Part shown: piece by piece, positions 1 through 9,392 of the stretch
Position numbering within the stretch: position 1 is the stretch's first letter
How the letters are laid out: each line of letters starts with the position of its first letter
DNA from: Acidimicrobiaceae bacterium
GTDB taxonomy: Bacteria; Actinomycetota; Acidimicrobiia; Acidimicrobiales; Aldehydirespiratoraceae
Reading direction: 5' to 3'
Assembly (NCBI GenBank): GCA_009845995.1
Contig: VXYK01000014.1
Span: 6,920 to 70,919 of the forward strand
DNA: 64,000 nt
Notes under the pieces: generated by a model
What the model was told of the DNA's origin: nothing
The model's database searches: none
What the model saw: only the letters and a program-made list of their open reading frames with translations
Translations under genes and position numbers: made by a program

Positions 1-480
1 TGCTGCTCTGCTTCAAGGGGGAAAGCACGATAAGTCAACATTTCAATTATGCATGGCTTGGATCATGGGAGTGATATCATCCTATTTTGCCGTTACAACA
101 TTCGTTCTCGCCATCGACAGAAATTGGAATGAACGTACTTCTTTTGATGAGTTTGTCTCCGGGGCAGCTAGCACCTTCCTCATTATCACCGCAATTGCTT
201 TTGCGATATATTTGCGGAGAAAAGGAGTATTATACTTGTCGCTAATATGTTTCCCATACATGCTCTACTCCTGGATGTTCTAGATTATAATCTCCGACTT
301 AACCCTCATTGCGTCGCACCGGAAATCGAAACCTACCAGCTCAGATCCGATACGAAAGAACTACTATTGATAGACATTTTGATAACTGGGGCCATATGTG
401 GATGCTGTACTGCTGCTCTGCTTCAAGGGGGAAAGCACGATAAGTCAACATTTCAATTATGCATGATCTGGATCATGGGA
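1..480 (+). repeat. tandem gene duplication, period 410 bp
   Basis: Bases 1-55 (tgctgctctgcttcaagggggaaagcacgataagtcaacatttcaattatgcatg) are identical to 411-465. Confidence 0.85.
2..283 (+). CDS. small multi-pass membrane protein, copy 1 (5' truncated by window edge)
   Basis: Open frame from base 2 encoding ...AALLQGGKHDKSTFQLCMAWIMGVISSYFAV...AIAFAIYLRRKGVLYLSL; paralogous to the next ORF. Confidence 0.6.
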   Translation, partial: AALLQGGKHDKSTFQLCMAWIMGVISSYFAVTTFVLAIDRNWNERTSFDEFVSGAASTFLIITAIAFAIYLRRKGVLYLSLICFPYMLYSWMF

Positions 481-702
481 ATAATTTCATTGCATCTTGC
501 CGTTACGATATTTGTTGTGACCATCAATAGACACTGGAATGAAGGAACTTATATTTTTCTTTTCGAAGATTCCATCTCCGGTGTTTCTGGTATCTTCCTC
601 ACTGCAGCCGCGATTGCTTTTGCGATATATTTGCGGAGAAAGGGAGTAATATACTTGTCATTATTATGGATGCCCTATCTGCTCTACATCTGGGTATTCT
701 AG
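247..702 (+). CDS. small multi-pass membrane protein, copy 2 (start uncertain)
   Basis: ORF track; C-terminal ~100 aa closely resembles copy 1 (AIAFAIYLRRKGVIYLSL); start codon may be internal (e.g. TTG ~367). Confidence 0.55.
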   Translation: MFPIHALLLDVLDYNLRLNPHCVAPEIETYQLRSDTKELLLIDILITGAICGCCTAALLQGGKHDKSTFQLCMIWIMGIISLHLAVTIFVVTINRHWNEGTYIFLFEDSISGVSGIFLTAAAIAFAIYLRRKGVIYLSLLWMPYLLYIWVF

Positions 703-790
703 ATCTGGCGTCGTGCCAACGTCACGCGAACCGACACTTAGCGCCACTCTGGGCCCCGAGCCTTCGGACCCGACAATCTCGCCTGACCAG

Positions 791-2668
791 TCAGCCGAAG
801 GGGTTGTCGGGTCTGATTGGAACCTCAGTTTCGGCGATACCCACGAGCCTTGCCACATGGGTTCGGGCTTCCTCGGAAAAAGCCTCTTCCGTTCCATTCC
901 GAACCGCTCTCTGAGCAGACATCCGCCCCTTGGCATCAGCAACAAACAGTTCAAGCACGCCAGAGTTTGCGAGTTTGCCTGAATCGTCACTCTCGGGAAT
1001 CCAGTTGGGGAGGATCGAGAATTCGTGTTGTTCGGCAGCGGCAGTGGTTACCGCACGATTCCAATCGTCGAGTTCCATAGCGGTCACAGCAACCAACTCG
1101 GGGTAAGAGAAGGTCACTTCGCCGAGCCGTTCACATGCCGGGCCACGGCCCAGGAATTCCAGGAACGAACCGGCACGAGGGCCTTCGGGCCAACCGAAGA
1201 AGGCTGTGTAGAGAGCTACGAAAGCCTCCGCCGGGGTGATGCCGACGATACGCGCCGCGTCGAAGAGGGTCGCTTGGATGGTCGCCGCTTGCCACGTTTC
1301 AAGTTCACCGAGCAGTCGTCGGCTCACACTAAGAAAACCACGCTGCTGATTCGAAAGATCGTCGGTCGCCTGGGGCAGATCATCCGCGACCATCAACCTC
1401 GAAGCACTCTCCGAGAAGCGCCGCGACCAAGACACTGCTGCGCGACGCTTGACGTCGATCCAATCTCGATCGGCGTCACTCAGCGGCCCTACACCCAGCG
1501 CCGCGACGTGAGCCGAGAGATCAATATGAGGCTGCTGCACGACACTCACGACAGAATCGAACGGTGGGCTGTAGGTGGGCGGAGAGGCCGTCTCTGTGGC
1601 ATCGACCAACTGAGAGATCGCGAAGAGCTGTTGTTGATTGCTGTTTGCATTGCCTTCGTAGACCGAGTTCCAAAGACGCTCATACTCCGCGAAGGCACCA
1701 TTGAGCGTCGCCAGATCCAGGTCGAAGTCGAGAGCACGCCGGACTTGGACCTTGAGAACGAGGTAGCGGAGCAGCTGCGGGGGAAGGCAAGCCACAAGTT
1801 CCGAGGCGCTGAGGCCGATCCCCCGCGAAGAGCTCATCTTGGCCCCGCCCAGAGTGAAGAACTCATAGGTGAACGAAATCGGCACCGGACATTCAAGGAC
1901 CTCACGTGCCAGCGCAGCCGCAACCTTGTGTGACCCGCCGGCGCCCATGTGGTCCTTGCCGGCGCCCTCCACGGTCACCGGCAAAACCTTCCACTTGGCA
2001 ACCCACTCAAGCTTCCAAGGCAGCTTCCCGGCACCCCCGAACGGTGACACTCGTCCGGTTGCACCACAGCCCTCTGCCCAGGCAACCAGATCTGGAAGGC
2101 ATTGGTAAGCCACGGTCTCACCGTCGTAGTCAGAGGCGAACGTCGTGCCGATTCGTCCGCATCGCTCACAGATCGGCTGGAAGGGCAGCCAATCGTCCGG
2201 CCGCACCGCTCCGGTCTCGCGCAGATAGATCTCGCGGACCGCAGCCGCGCGGCGCAGGAACACGTCGATGGTGTCGTCGAGGCGGCCCGCCCGGTAGATG
2301 TCGCTCATGTAGTAGAACTCGGCATCAACTCCAAGCGGTTCGAAATTAGAGGTGAATTCAGCGAAGTAGGCCTGCGCCATACTGTCGCCCGCCAACTCCG
2401 GGGGCGTGGGCGCGGCGTAGAGCGGCTTCCCGAGGTGCTCGCGGAAGTACTCGCCCATTCCATGGGGGATCTCATCAACGGGGTCCATGTCGTCGCAGCC
2501 GTACGTGAACCGCGCTTGTGCCCCACCGCCGCGCGCCACCCGCAACAGGGCGTCATGGGTCAAGACACCACGAAGCGAACCAACGTGGGCCACTCCGCTC
2601 GGTGTTTTCGAGTCATTGATATAGATCGGCGATCGAGCCCGCTCAAGCGTCTCGTCTATCCAGGTCAT
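791..2668 (-). CDS. lysK: class I lysyl-tRNA synthetase
   Basis: 625 aa; N-term PSGVAHVGSLRG (HIGH-like region), KMSSSRG (KMSKS), class I LysRS-type organisation. Confidence 0.88.
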   Translation of the reverse strand: MTWIDETLERARSPIYINDSKTPSGVAHVGSLRGVLTHDALLRVARGGGAQARFTYGCDDMDPVDEIPHGMGEYFREHLGKPLYAAPTPPELAGDSMAQAYFAEFTSNFEPLGVDAEFYYMSDIYRAGRLDDTIDVFLRRAAAVREIYLRETGAVRPDDWLPFQPICERCGRIGTTFASDYDGETVAYQCLPDLVAWAEGCGATGRVSPFGGAGKLPWKLEWVAKWKVLPVTVEGAGKDHMGAGGSHKVAAALAREVLECPVPISFTYEFFTLGGAKMSSSRGIGLSASELVACLPPQLLRYLVLKVQVRRALDFDLDLATLNGAFAEYERLWNSVYEGNANSNQQQLFAISQLVDATETASPPTYSPPFDSVVSVVQQPHIDLSAHVAALGVGPLSDADRDWIDVKRRAAVSWSRRFSESASRLMVADDLPQATDDLSNQQRGFLSVSRRLLGELETWQAATIQATLFDAARIVGITPAEAFVALYTAFFGWPEGPRAGSFLEFLGRGPACERLGEVTFSYPELVAVTAMELDDWNRAVTTAAAEQHEFSILPNWIPESDDSGKLANSGVLELFVADAKGRMSAQRAVRNGTEEAFSEEARTHVARLVGIAETEVPIRPDNPFG

Positions 2669-2804
2669 GTGGCCTTCGGGTTGCTCTGGTCAGCGATGAA
2701 ATGTCAGCCTACCCAAGGCCGAAACTAGTCTGTCTGACAATAGCGAACGACGATTTGGCGACGGTGCGTCAACCAGCGACCGCCGAAACGGATGGGCAGG
2801 CCCG

Positions 2805-3854
2805 ATGACCAACACAACACTGCGGTCCGAAAGGTTGGACATCCCCGACGTACACGCCGTTCAGGAACTCTTCCACAGCCGGGGTTGGACCGACGGTCTC
2901 CCAATCGTTCCGCCGACGCCGGATGCAGTCCAAGCCTGCCTGGACTGGGCTTTGATGCCCCCCGAGCACCTGATCGGTGTCGAACCCGTGCGTCAACAAG
3001 GGATCACTGCAGAAAAAGTTGCAGTCAACGCGGTGATGGCAGGATGCCTGCCGATGCACTTTCCACTGGTCGTCGCGGCGGTGACCGCGGTCCTTCACGA
3101 GGACTTCCTGGTCCATGGAGCTACCGCCAGCACCGGCGGCTGCGGGATTCTGTTGATCGTCAACGGGCCTGTGAGAGCCGAAACTGGGATGCAATCAACG
3201 TTCAATGCGCTAGGCCCCAGCGACCGGGCATCAACCGTCGTGGGAAGGGCGATTCGCCTGATTCTGAACAACCAGTTGGACGTACGTGCTGGCGGAATCG
3301 ACCGGTCAACGCTCGGTCATCCAGGAAAGATCAGCTTCTGCATCGCCGAGGACGAGGAGGGCTCGCGCTGGCCGTCGGTCGCCGCTGAGAGACTCGGAGA
3401 CCCGCACGTTTCGGCGATAACGGCGATGGCGGCGATGGCGCCCCGCCAGATAATGAACGAGTGGAGCACCGACCCTGAAGAGATACTCGACACCTTCGTG
3501 GCGGAGATGAAAGCCAACATGGCCCACTACTCGATCTGGTCCGGCAACTACGCGATCGTGATCCCTCCCCAACTCCGCCAGCATTTCGATTCCGCTGGGT
3601 GGTCCAAAGCCGAGATCCGCAACTACGTCTTCGAACACGCCCGGATCCGTCGCTCCGTGTGGGCGGAGTGCGGGAAGGCGAATGTGGTGGCCGACAAAGG
3701 CGACCACGAATATTGCGCACTACCCGATCCCGACCACTTGCTGGTAATCGCCGCTGGAGGCCCGGCCGGGGGTTTCGGGGCGGTCATCGCTCCCTGGCTC
3801 GGTCTTAAGTCCAAAGCCGTAACGGTTCCCATCGGAGCATGCATTGACTGCTGA
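2805..3854 (+). CDS. conserved protein of unknown function, companion of UGSC selenoprotein; ends ...GACIDC
   Basis: 349 aa ORF; same strand and reading frame as the UGSC ORF, 18 nt upstream of it. Confidence 0.75.
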   Translation: MTNTTLRSERLDIPDVHAVQELFHSRGWTDGLPIVPPTPDAVQACLDWALMPPEHLIGVEPVRQQGITAEKVAVNAVMAGCLPMHFPLVVAAVTAVLHEDFLVHGATASTGGCGILLIVNGPVRAETGMQSTFNALGPSDRASTVVGRAIRLILNNQLDVRAGGIDRSTLGHPGKISFCIAEDEEGSRWPSVAAERLGDPHVSAITAMAAMAPRQIMNEWSTDPEEILDTFVAEMKANMAHYSIWSGNYAIVIPPQLRQHFDSAGWSKAEIRNYVFEHARIRRSVWAECGKANVVADKGDHEYCALPDPDHLLVIAAGGPAGGFGAVIAPWLGLKSKAVTVPIGACIDC

Positions 3855-3872
3855 AACCGACAGGAGATACAA

Positions 3873-4415
3873 GTGACGATCGAAGTGCTGGTTCCCACGA
3901 ACGACGGTCACCCACAAGGGTGGCCACTCGCACCGCGGCTCTCATCGCTGTCAGGCTTGACGATCGGAATCATCTCCAACGGCAAGCAGGGAACGCGGCA
4001 TTTCTTCGACGAGTTCCGGCGAGAACTCCTTGACAACCACAATGCCGGCGATGTCATCGAGGTCGTCAAGGAAAATTACAGCGCCCCCGCCGACCTCGAA
4101 ATCATGGACCGAGCTCGGCGCTGGCATGCGCTCGTCGCGGGTGTCGGAGATTGAGGAAGCTGTTCGTCGTGCAGTCTGCACGACGCGATATCAGCAGAAC
4201 ATCGTGGTGTTCCCGCCACCGCGATAATGACCGACAAGTTCGCGTCTGCGGCTCAGTTGATGAGTCAGGTCCTCGGCGCCGACGGCTACCCGTTCGCCGT
4301 CATCGACCACCCCATCAGCAGCGCCACCGCGGCCGAGCTGTCTCAGCAAGCTCGACGAGCCGCTGCCGCCTGCGCCACTATCCTGACCAAGCCGCTAGCT
4401 GACGATATGTCTTGA
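3873..4415 (+). CDS. UGSC-family selenoprotein (TGA at 4152-4154 read as selenocysteine; 180 aa)
   Basis: GTG start with AGGAG SD at ~3861; ORF 3873-4154 and ORF 4227-4415 are in the same frame, separated only by TGA; reads ...LVAGVGD-U-GSCSSCSLHDAISAEHRGVPATAIMTDKFASAAQ..., matching the (D)UGSC..S.HDA....GVP pattern I associate with UGSC (seleno)proteins. Confidence 0.87.
4152..4187 (+). promoter_or_regulatory. bacterial SECIS-like hairpin (bSECIS) following the UGA
   Basis: UGA 4152-4154; perfect inverted repeat GTCGTGCAG-T-CTGCACGAC at 4166-4184; foldable as 7-bp stem with AGTCT loop, loop G at 4174 is 20 nt past the UGA. Confidence 0.75.
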
Positions 4416-5189
4416 CGGATTCTCCCGATTGAGGAACTCCAGAAGAGCACTCGAGAATAGGTTTGGTTCTTCGATGGGAGCGAGGTGGTGCACGCCGGGC
4501 AATATCCGTGCTTCTCCGTAGGGGATGGCATCGGCAAGAGCGACAGCCATTTCGGGCGTGGAACCAGTGTCGCGTTCACCCGCGAGGGCCAGCGCGGGCG
4601 CTTCGACGGCAGGCGCCAAAGCCGCAGCCAGAGCATCGGATTCGACGAACAGCCGGTACGCCTTGAGGTAGCCGCCTTGATCGGTTGTAAGAATTCGTTG
4701 CCGAACGGAATCCGTCTCAGCGGGGTGTGATGCCCGCCATTGAGGCGTGAACCATCGCTCGATCGCCAGATCTGCCACCGGCTTGAGTCCTTCGTCCTCG
4801 GCCAGCTCCAGACGCTGCTGCACCCCGGCCCGTTGGCTCTCGCTGCGACCGAACACTGTGCTCACCAGCACTACGCGGCGGACTCGATCGGGATGACGGG
4901 CCGCAGCCGTCAAAGCAACAAGGCCACCGAGTGACAGGCCGACCAAGTCGCAGTTTTCAATCTGGTGTATGTCGAGAACTTCCAAGAGTTGCGCCACGAA
5001 ATCTTCGAGTTGGCGCGTTCCGGGAGGATCGTCGCTTCTTCCGTGCCCCAGAAGGTCGTATCGCAGAACCCGGTATTGCTGCGCCAAGACCTCGACCACC
5101 GGATCCCACATGGTGTGATCAAGACCGACGCCGTGTACCAGAACCAGCGGAGGTCCTGCCCCTTCGACACGGCTGTGTGTCGGGTTCAT
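4395..5189 (-). CDS. alpha/beta hydrolase (3-oxoadipate enol-lactonase-like)
   Basis: HGVGLDHTMWDPV, nucleophile elbow GLSLGG, C-term GVHHLAPIEEPNLF; 3' end overlaps the UGSC gene tail convergently. Confidence 0.8.
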   Translation of the reverse strand: MNPTHSRVEGAGPPLVLVHGVGLDHTMWDPVVEVLAQQYRVLRYDLLGHGRSDDPPGTRQLEDFVAQLLEVLDIHQIENCDLVGLSLGGLVALTAAARHPDRVRRVVLVSTVFGRSESQRAGVQQRLELAEDEGLKPVADLAIERWFTPQWRASHPAETDSVRQRILTTDQGGYLKAYRLFVESDALAAALAPAVEAPALALAGERDTGSTPEMAVALADAIPYGEARILPGVHHLAPIEEPNLFSSALLEFLNRENPSRHIVS

Positions 5190-5776
5190 GGGGCGTTGTC
5201 CAACCCCATCTCCTCCATATCGGAATACCTGTTACCGATTCGGTGATGCGGGCGGCCCCCGACCGATGCCCCGATCGCGACGACTATCTCGTCGGGGCCG
5301 GGTGCGTCGGCAATGGTCATTTCGAGGGTCAGGTAGTGAGAGCGCCAGCCGGGGTCGATCTTGTGCATCATCGGGATCGACACGGTCGCGCCGGGACCAC
5401 CCCGCGTGTTGGTGAACGACAGATACGAAGTACCGCCGACTGCGTCTCGAAACACGTTGCCGAACCGCAGAGTGTGGATCATGCCCGACCCGTGTTCGAC
5501 CTCGCCGTTGCTGTCGACCATGGCCGCTTTGCCGTATGCCTCGACCGCGTCGCCTCCGCCGGCCATCTCAACTAGGCGGGGCACCATGACCGCTCCGAGT
5601 TCAGGTGCCACTGCGAGTATCGTCGGTTTGAGGTCGTCGACGAATCCCTGGCCCGCCCAGGGGTTGGTGATCACCGCGGCCACTCCGTACAGGCGCAACG
5701 GCACCTCGCATGCCTTGCCGCCTTCCACATGAACTTCTTCGCTGACCGTGACCAGCTTTCGCAGTTCAATGCTCAT
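5186..5776 (-). CDS. 'amino acid synthesis' family protein (AA_synth, PF06684-like)
   Basis: 196 aa; RLYGVAAVITNPWAG...MVPRLVEMAGG...YGKAAMV. Confidence 0.7.
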   Translation of the reverse strand: MSIELRKLVTVSEEVHVEGGKACEVPLRLYGVAAVITNPWAGQGFVDDLKPTILAVAPELGAVMVPRLVEMAGGGDAVEAYGKAAMVDSNGEVEHGSGMIHTLRFGNVFRDAVGGTSYLSFTNTRGGPGATVSIPMMHKIDPGWRSHYLTLEMTIADAPGPDEIVVAIGASVGGRPHHRIGNRYSDMEEMGLDNAP

Positions 5777-6966
5777 CAGGCAACTCCCTTCAGATCGTCA
5801 ACGCCGTCATCCTCAACGCTGTCATCCTCAATGAATTGAGGCATCACCTGCTCGGTGAACAGCTCGATGCTGGCCATGGCTGCCTCGTGCTGCATTCCAG
5901 GGAAACTTGACCAAACCAACAGGTCTTGAAGGTTGAGCTTGTCTTTCATCTCCTGAATCTTCTCGGTCACATACTCCGGCGTACCGAAGAGCAGGTTGCG
6001 GGGATGTACCCAGTCGTAGCTCAAAAGGTCGAGCTTGTTGTCGGTTTCGGGCAGTTCTTCGCCTGGATACCGGTGATTTTCGAGTCCTCGGTAATGGCAG
6101 ACCCAACGCACATATCGCAACAACGCCTCACCGGCTAGTTCCTCGGCCTCTTTCATCGTCTCGGTGACGCACATGTCGCGCAGAACCGCGACACCGGAAC
6201 CCAGTGGGATCTCCTTGCCAGCGGCTTCAGAGGCGGTGTCACGGTACAACTCGAACCGCGGAACGAGAGAATCCGTCGGCGGGATCCAGAACATGACCTT
6301 GAGGCCCATCTGGGCCGCACTGATTATCGATGGTGTCGTGTCAACGACCTGCCAGATGGGAGGATGCGGGTCTTGCAGGGGTCTCGGCACAAGCGCCAGT
6401 GCGGTTATGTCCCCCGTGTCAGGATCGGTGTTCTCAGGCAGCGGCGTACTCATCGGGTGGGGGAAGGAAACGCCGGGATACGGATACTCGAAGTGCTCGC
6501 CCGAATACGAGAAGAACTCTTCGGTCCAAGCGCGCCGAATAACTTCAAGGCCTTCAGCGAACAGTTCCCTATTGACGGCCGGATTGCGCACATCCGCGAT
6601 CGGATTCATGTTGAGCGTCTCACGCGGGTAGATGCCCCGGCCGACGCCAAACTCGACTCGCCCGCCCGACATGTGGTCGAGCATGGCGACATCCTCAGCC
6701 ACTTGAAGCGGATTCCGAAATGTGATGATGCTGGCAGCCTGGCCAATCCGAAGCTTTTCGGTGTGGGCCGCCAGATCAGCACACATCAGTACCGGGTTGG
6801 GGCAGACTTCGAGCCCTTCATGGCCGAAGTGGTGTTCCGTGGTCCAGATCGAGTGCCAGCCGTGTTGATCGCAGAACTTCGCGACCTCGCTGCCTTCGTT
6901 CAGAACCTGGGTAAAGGTCTTGCGCAGACCGAGGTTGTTGGAATTCAGGAAATACCCAAAGCGCAT
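5776..6966 (-). CDS. LLM class flavin-dependent oxidoreductase (luciferase-like)
   Basis: MRFGYFLNSNNLG...WTTEHHF...GRVEFGVGRG; start chosen at Met14 of track ORF. Confidence 0.85.
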   Translation of the reverse strand: MRFGYFLNSNNLGLRKTFTQVLNEGSEVAKFCDQHGWHSIWTTEHHFGHEGLEVCPNPVLMCADLAAHTEKLRIGQAASIITFRNPLQVAEDVAMLDHMSGGRVEFGVGRGIYPRETLNMNPIADVRNPAVNRELFAEGLEVIRRAWTEEFFSYSGEHFEYPYPGVSFPHPMSTPLPENTDPDTGDITALALVPRPLQDPHPPIWQVVDTTPSIISAAQMGLKVMFWIPPTDSLVPRFELYRDTASEAAGKEIPLGSGVAVLRDMCVTETMKEAEELAGEALLRYVRWVCHYRGLENHRYPGEELPETDNKLDLLSYDWVHPRNLLFGTPEYVTEKIQEMKDKLNLQDLLVWSSFPGMQHEAAMASIELFTEQVMPQFIEDDSVEDDGVDDLKGVA

Positions 6967-7144
6967 GGTGTGTCCTCTCAAGTCGGGCGGGTTGGGGCTG
7001 GGCACACACCTTTTATCCTCGCTGACTGCCCGACTCGAGGTCCCAAAATCCTACGACAGCCAACAAGGCTGGTCAAACAAGAATTGCGAGGAGAAATCTC
7101 GTGTGCGCGTATAATCCGCGGCGCTGACTGCGGCGGGAGACGAG

Positions 7145-8113
7145 ATGCAGGGGTTCGATCCGAAGTTCCGGGATCTGCCTGATTTCATCATTGGGATCAC
7201 GAAAGAAATCTGGGAAGAACGTGGTGTCGAAACGCTGAACCACTACTACACGCCGAATATTCCGGTGCGGTCTCCCGACGGGGTCGTGATCGGCAACCAA
7301 GCGGTGATTGAAGCCACCTGGGCCACCCTCGCGGAGTTCCCGGACCGCCAACTCTTCGGCGAGGACGTGATCTGGAGCGGAAACGACGAGGACGGCTACC
7401 TGTCGTCTCACCGGATTCTCTCGACCGCCACCCATGCCGGCAACGGAGCGTTCGGCGCGGCCACAGGCACACGATTGCGTTATCGGATCATCGCCGACTG
7501 TGCGGCCATCAACAACCAGATATACGACGAGTGGCTGGTGCGCGACCTCGGCGCCATCGTTCGCCAATTGGGCATTGATCCTCGAACCTTCGCGGCCAAC
7601 CAGATCGAAGCCGAAGGCGGGCCAGAAGCGGCAAAGCAGCCGTTGACCCCGCAAAACGACGTCGCACCGATGTATCTGGGCTCTGGCAACACCCATGAGG
7701 TCGGTAGCACTTATGCGGAGATCCTCAGCGAATTGATGGGCGCCAGGACCGATGTCGTGGAGCAGAGATACGACCGGGCCGTGCAGTTGGATCTGCCCGG
7801 CGGTGTCACCGAACATGGCTGGGACGAGGCGGCTCGATTCTGGGGAGATCTGCGCGCCTCAATGCCCGATGCGACCTTCGAGATCCATCACCAGATCGGC
7901 CGTGCAGATGCCGGCATGGCTCCTCGTGCGGCACTTCGATGGTCGCTGACGGGCAGCCACACGGGCGCTGGAACGTTCGGTCCGCCAACCGGTGCTCCGG
8001 TACATGTCATGGGTATCAGTCATGCTGAGTTCGGACCCCGGGGCCTGCATCGCGAGTTCGTGCTCTTCGACGAAGTGGCCATCCACAAACAGATCCTGCT
8101 CCACATCGGTTGA
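7145..8113 (+). CDS. SnoaL-like / ester cyclase family protein (two NTF2-like domains)
   Basis: 322 aa; NTF2/SnoaL-like sequence pattern repeated in both halves. Confidence 0.65.
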   Translation: MQGFDPKFRDLPDFIIGITKEIWEERGVETLNHYYTPNIPVRSPDGVVIGNQAVIEATWATLAEFPDRQLFGEDVIWSGNDEDGYLSSHRILSTATHAGNGAFGAATGTRLRYRIIADCAAINNQIYDEWLVRDLGAIVRQLGIDPRTFAANQIEAEGGPEAAKQPLTPQNDVAPMYLGSGNTHEVGSTYAEILSELMGARTDVVEQRYDRAVQLDLPGGVTEHGWDEAARFWGDLRASMPDATFEIHHQIGRADAGMAPRAALRWSLTGSHTGAGTFGPPTGAPVHVMGISHAEFGPRGLHREFVLFDEVAIHKQILLHIG

Positions 8114-8118
8114 TGGGT

Positions 8119-8201
8119 TGGTTTCGCCGGGCGCGTTGTTGTCGCCGGGCGCGTCGCTTTCGCCGGGCGCGTTGTTGTCGCCGGGCGTAGCCGGAGCCGC
8201 G
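8119..8201. repeat. intergenic GC-rich 18-bp-unit repeat (ttgttgtcgccgggcgcg) ending in tagccggagccgcg
   Basis: Units visible at 8135-8200; reverse complement of the same element occurs at 27512-27660. Confidence 0.75.
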
Positions 8202-8251
8202 GGGGCCGTCACCGGAGCCGCGAGAGCCGCGGGGGATTTTCTGCGCTCAGT

Positions 8252-8298
8252 TTGACAGAATGCTTACGTAAGCATATGTTCAATGACTACGTAAGCAT
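8252..8298 (+). promoter_or_regulatory. sigma70-like promoter overlapped by twin LacI-family operators
   Basis: TTGACA (8252-8257) N17 TATGTT (8275-8280); perfect palindrome ATGCTTACGTAAGCAT (8260-8275) and 14/16 copy ATGACTACGTAAGCAT (8283-8298). Confidence 0.75.
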
Positions 8299-8354
8299 TG
8301 AATCCTGGGTGAACACCCGGACACATGACATGACGATATGGGAGGGGGTCTCAG

Positions 8355-9392
8355 ATGTCGTCAAAATCGGGGGCTGATTCGTCTCGCCGCACGCGTAGAG
8401 GAGTTACGTCAGTCGATGTCGCAGCCGTGGCGGGAGTGTCTCAGGCCACCGTCGGCCGGGTTTTCTCGTCGCCTGAGAAGGTGTCGCCCGCCACCCGGGA
8501 CAAAGTCCAAGATGCCGCCGCACGGCTCGGTTACGTGCCCAACGTGATCGCCCGCAGCCTCAAATCGCAGCGAACCAACATCATCGGCGCGGTCGTACCG
8601 GCGTTCGGCGAATACTGGCAGAGCGTTCTGACCGAGTTCTCCCGTCAACTCGCCACCAAAGACCGACAACTGCTGCTGTTCAGCTTCGCCGAACCCGGCG
8701 ATGTCGACGGAGTGTTGGCGTCGGTGGCCCAGTACCGGCTCGACGGACTGGTTCTGGCTTCTGCCACCATCGGCCAGGATCAGCTGATCCAGATGCGGGA
8801 GTCGGATCGTCCTGTAGTGGCCTTCAATCACCCCGCCGCAACCGGGATCGTGCCATCGGTATCGGTCGACAACGAAGCTGGGATGGCGCGCTTGGCGATG
8901 CATCTGATCGACACCGGCGCCCGCGAGATCCTGTACGTCGGGGGCGTGTCGAGCGCCTCCACCGATCAGACCCGCTACCGAGGTGCATCTCGGACACTCG
9001 GAGAGCACGGGGTTGCTTGCACCTACCTCGAAGCCGGCGCGTTCACCTACGAGGCGGGCTACAAAGTCGCTCAGCACATCGTGGAGCGGCAATCCGTTCC
9101 CGATGCGGTGATGGTCAGCAGCGATGAAGTGGCATTCGGAGTCCATGACGGCCTGCGGGCCGCTGGAGTCCAGGTACCCGCCGATCTGCTCCTCACCGGT
9201 TTCGACGGGCTCTCGCAGTCCGCTTGGGCCGGATTCGACCTGACCACCTTGGTGCAAGCCACAGATGTCCTGGTAGCTCGGGCCATCGAGATCCTTCTTG
9301 CCGACGACCGACCTCCAGAATCCGACCCGGTCTCCGTGGTCGTGTCCGGAACCATCCGTTACGGAAAGACGACCGCCAAACGCCATGACTGA
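8355..9392 (+). CDS. LacI-family transcriptional regulator
   Basis: [48 protein letters not shown] and periplasmic-binding-like domain. Confidence 0.92.
   Translation: MSSKSGADSSRRTRRGVTSVDVAAVAGVSQATVGRVFSSPEKVSPATRDKVQDAAARLGYVPNVIARSLKSQRTNIIGAVVPAFGEYWQSVLTEFSRQLATKDRQLLLFSFAEPGDVDGVLASVAQYRLDGLVLASATIGQDQLIQMRESDRPVVAFNHPAATGIVPSVSVDNEAGMARLAMHLIDTGAREILYVGGVSSASTDQTRYRGASRTLGEHGVACTYLEAGAFTYEAGYKVAQHIVERQSVPDAVMVSSDEVAFGVHDGLRAAGVQVPADLLLTGFDGLSQSAWAGFDLTTLVQATDVLVARAIEILLADDRPPESDPVSVVVSGTIRYGKTTAKRHD

Noticed and set aside
1025-1933. Long plus-strand ORF (302 aa) opposite lysK, and many similar antisense ORFs throughout (e.g. 30099-31109, 24303-25994, 41602-42375)
   Set aside because: High-GC shadow ORFs antisense to well-supported genes; no recognisable domains and Arg/Ser/Pro-rich composition.
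3852-3872. First in-frame TGA (after ...GACIDC) as a second selenocysteine codon, fusing 2805-3854 to the UGSC ORF
   Set aside because: Although the frames match, the TGA is followed by a good SD (AGGAG) and GTG start 18 nt later, and no SECIS-like hairpin is evident just downstream; a normal stop is simpler.
7084-7115. TATAAT (7110-7115) as the promoter of the 7145 gene
   Set aside because: Perfect -10 but no convincing -35 at 16-18 bp spacing (TTGCGA is 20 bp away); not listed as a feature.
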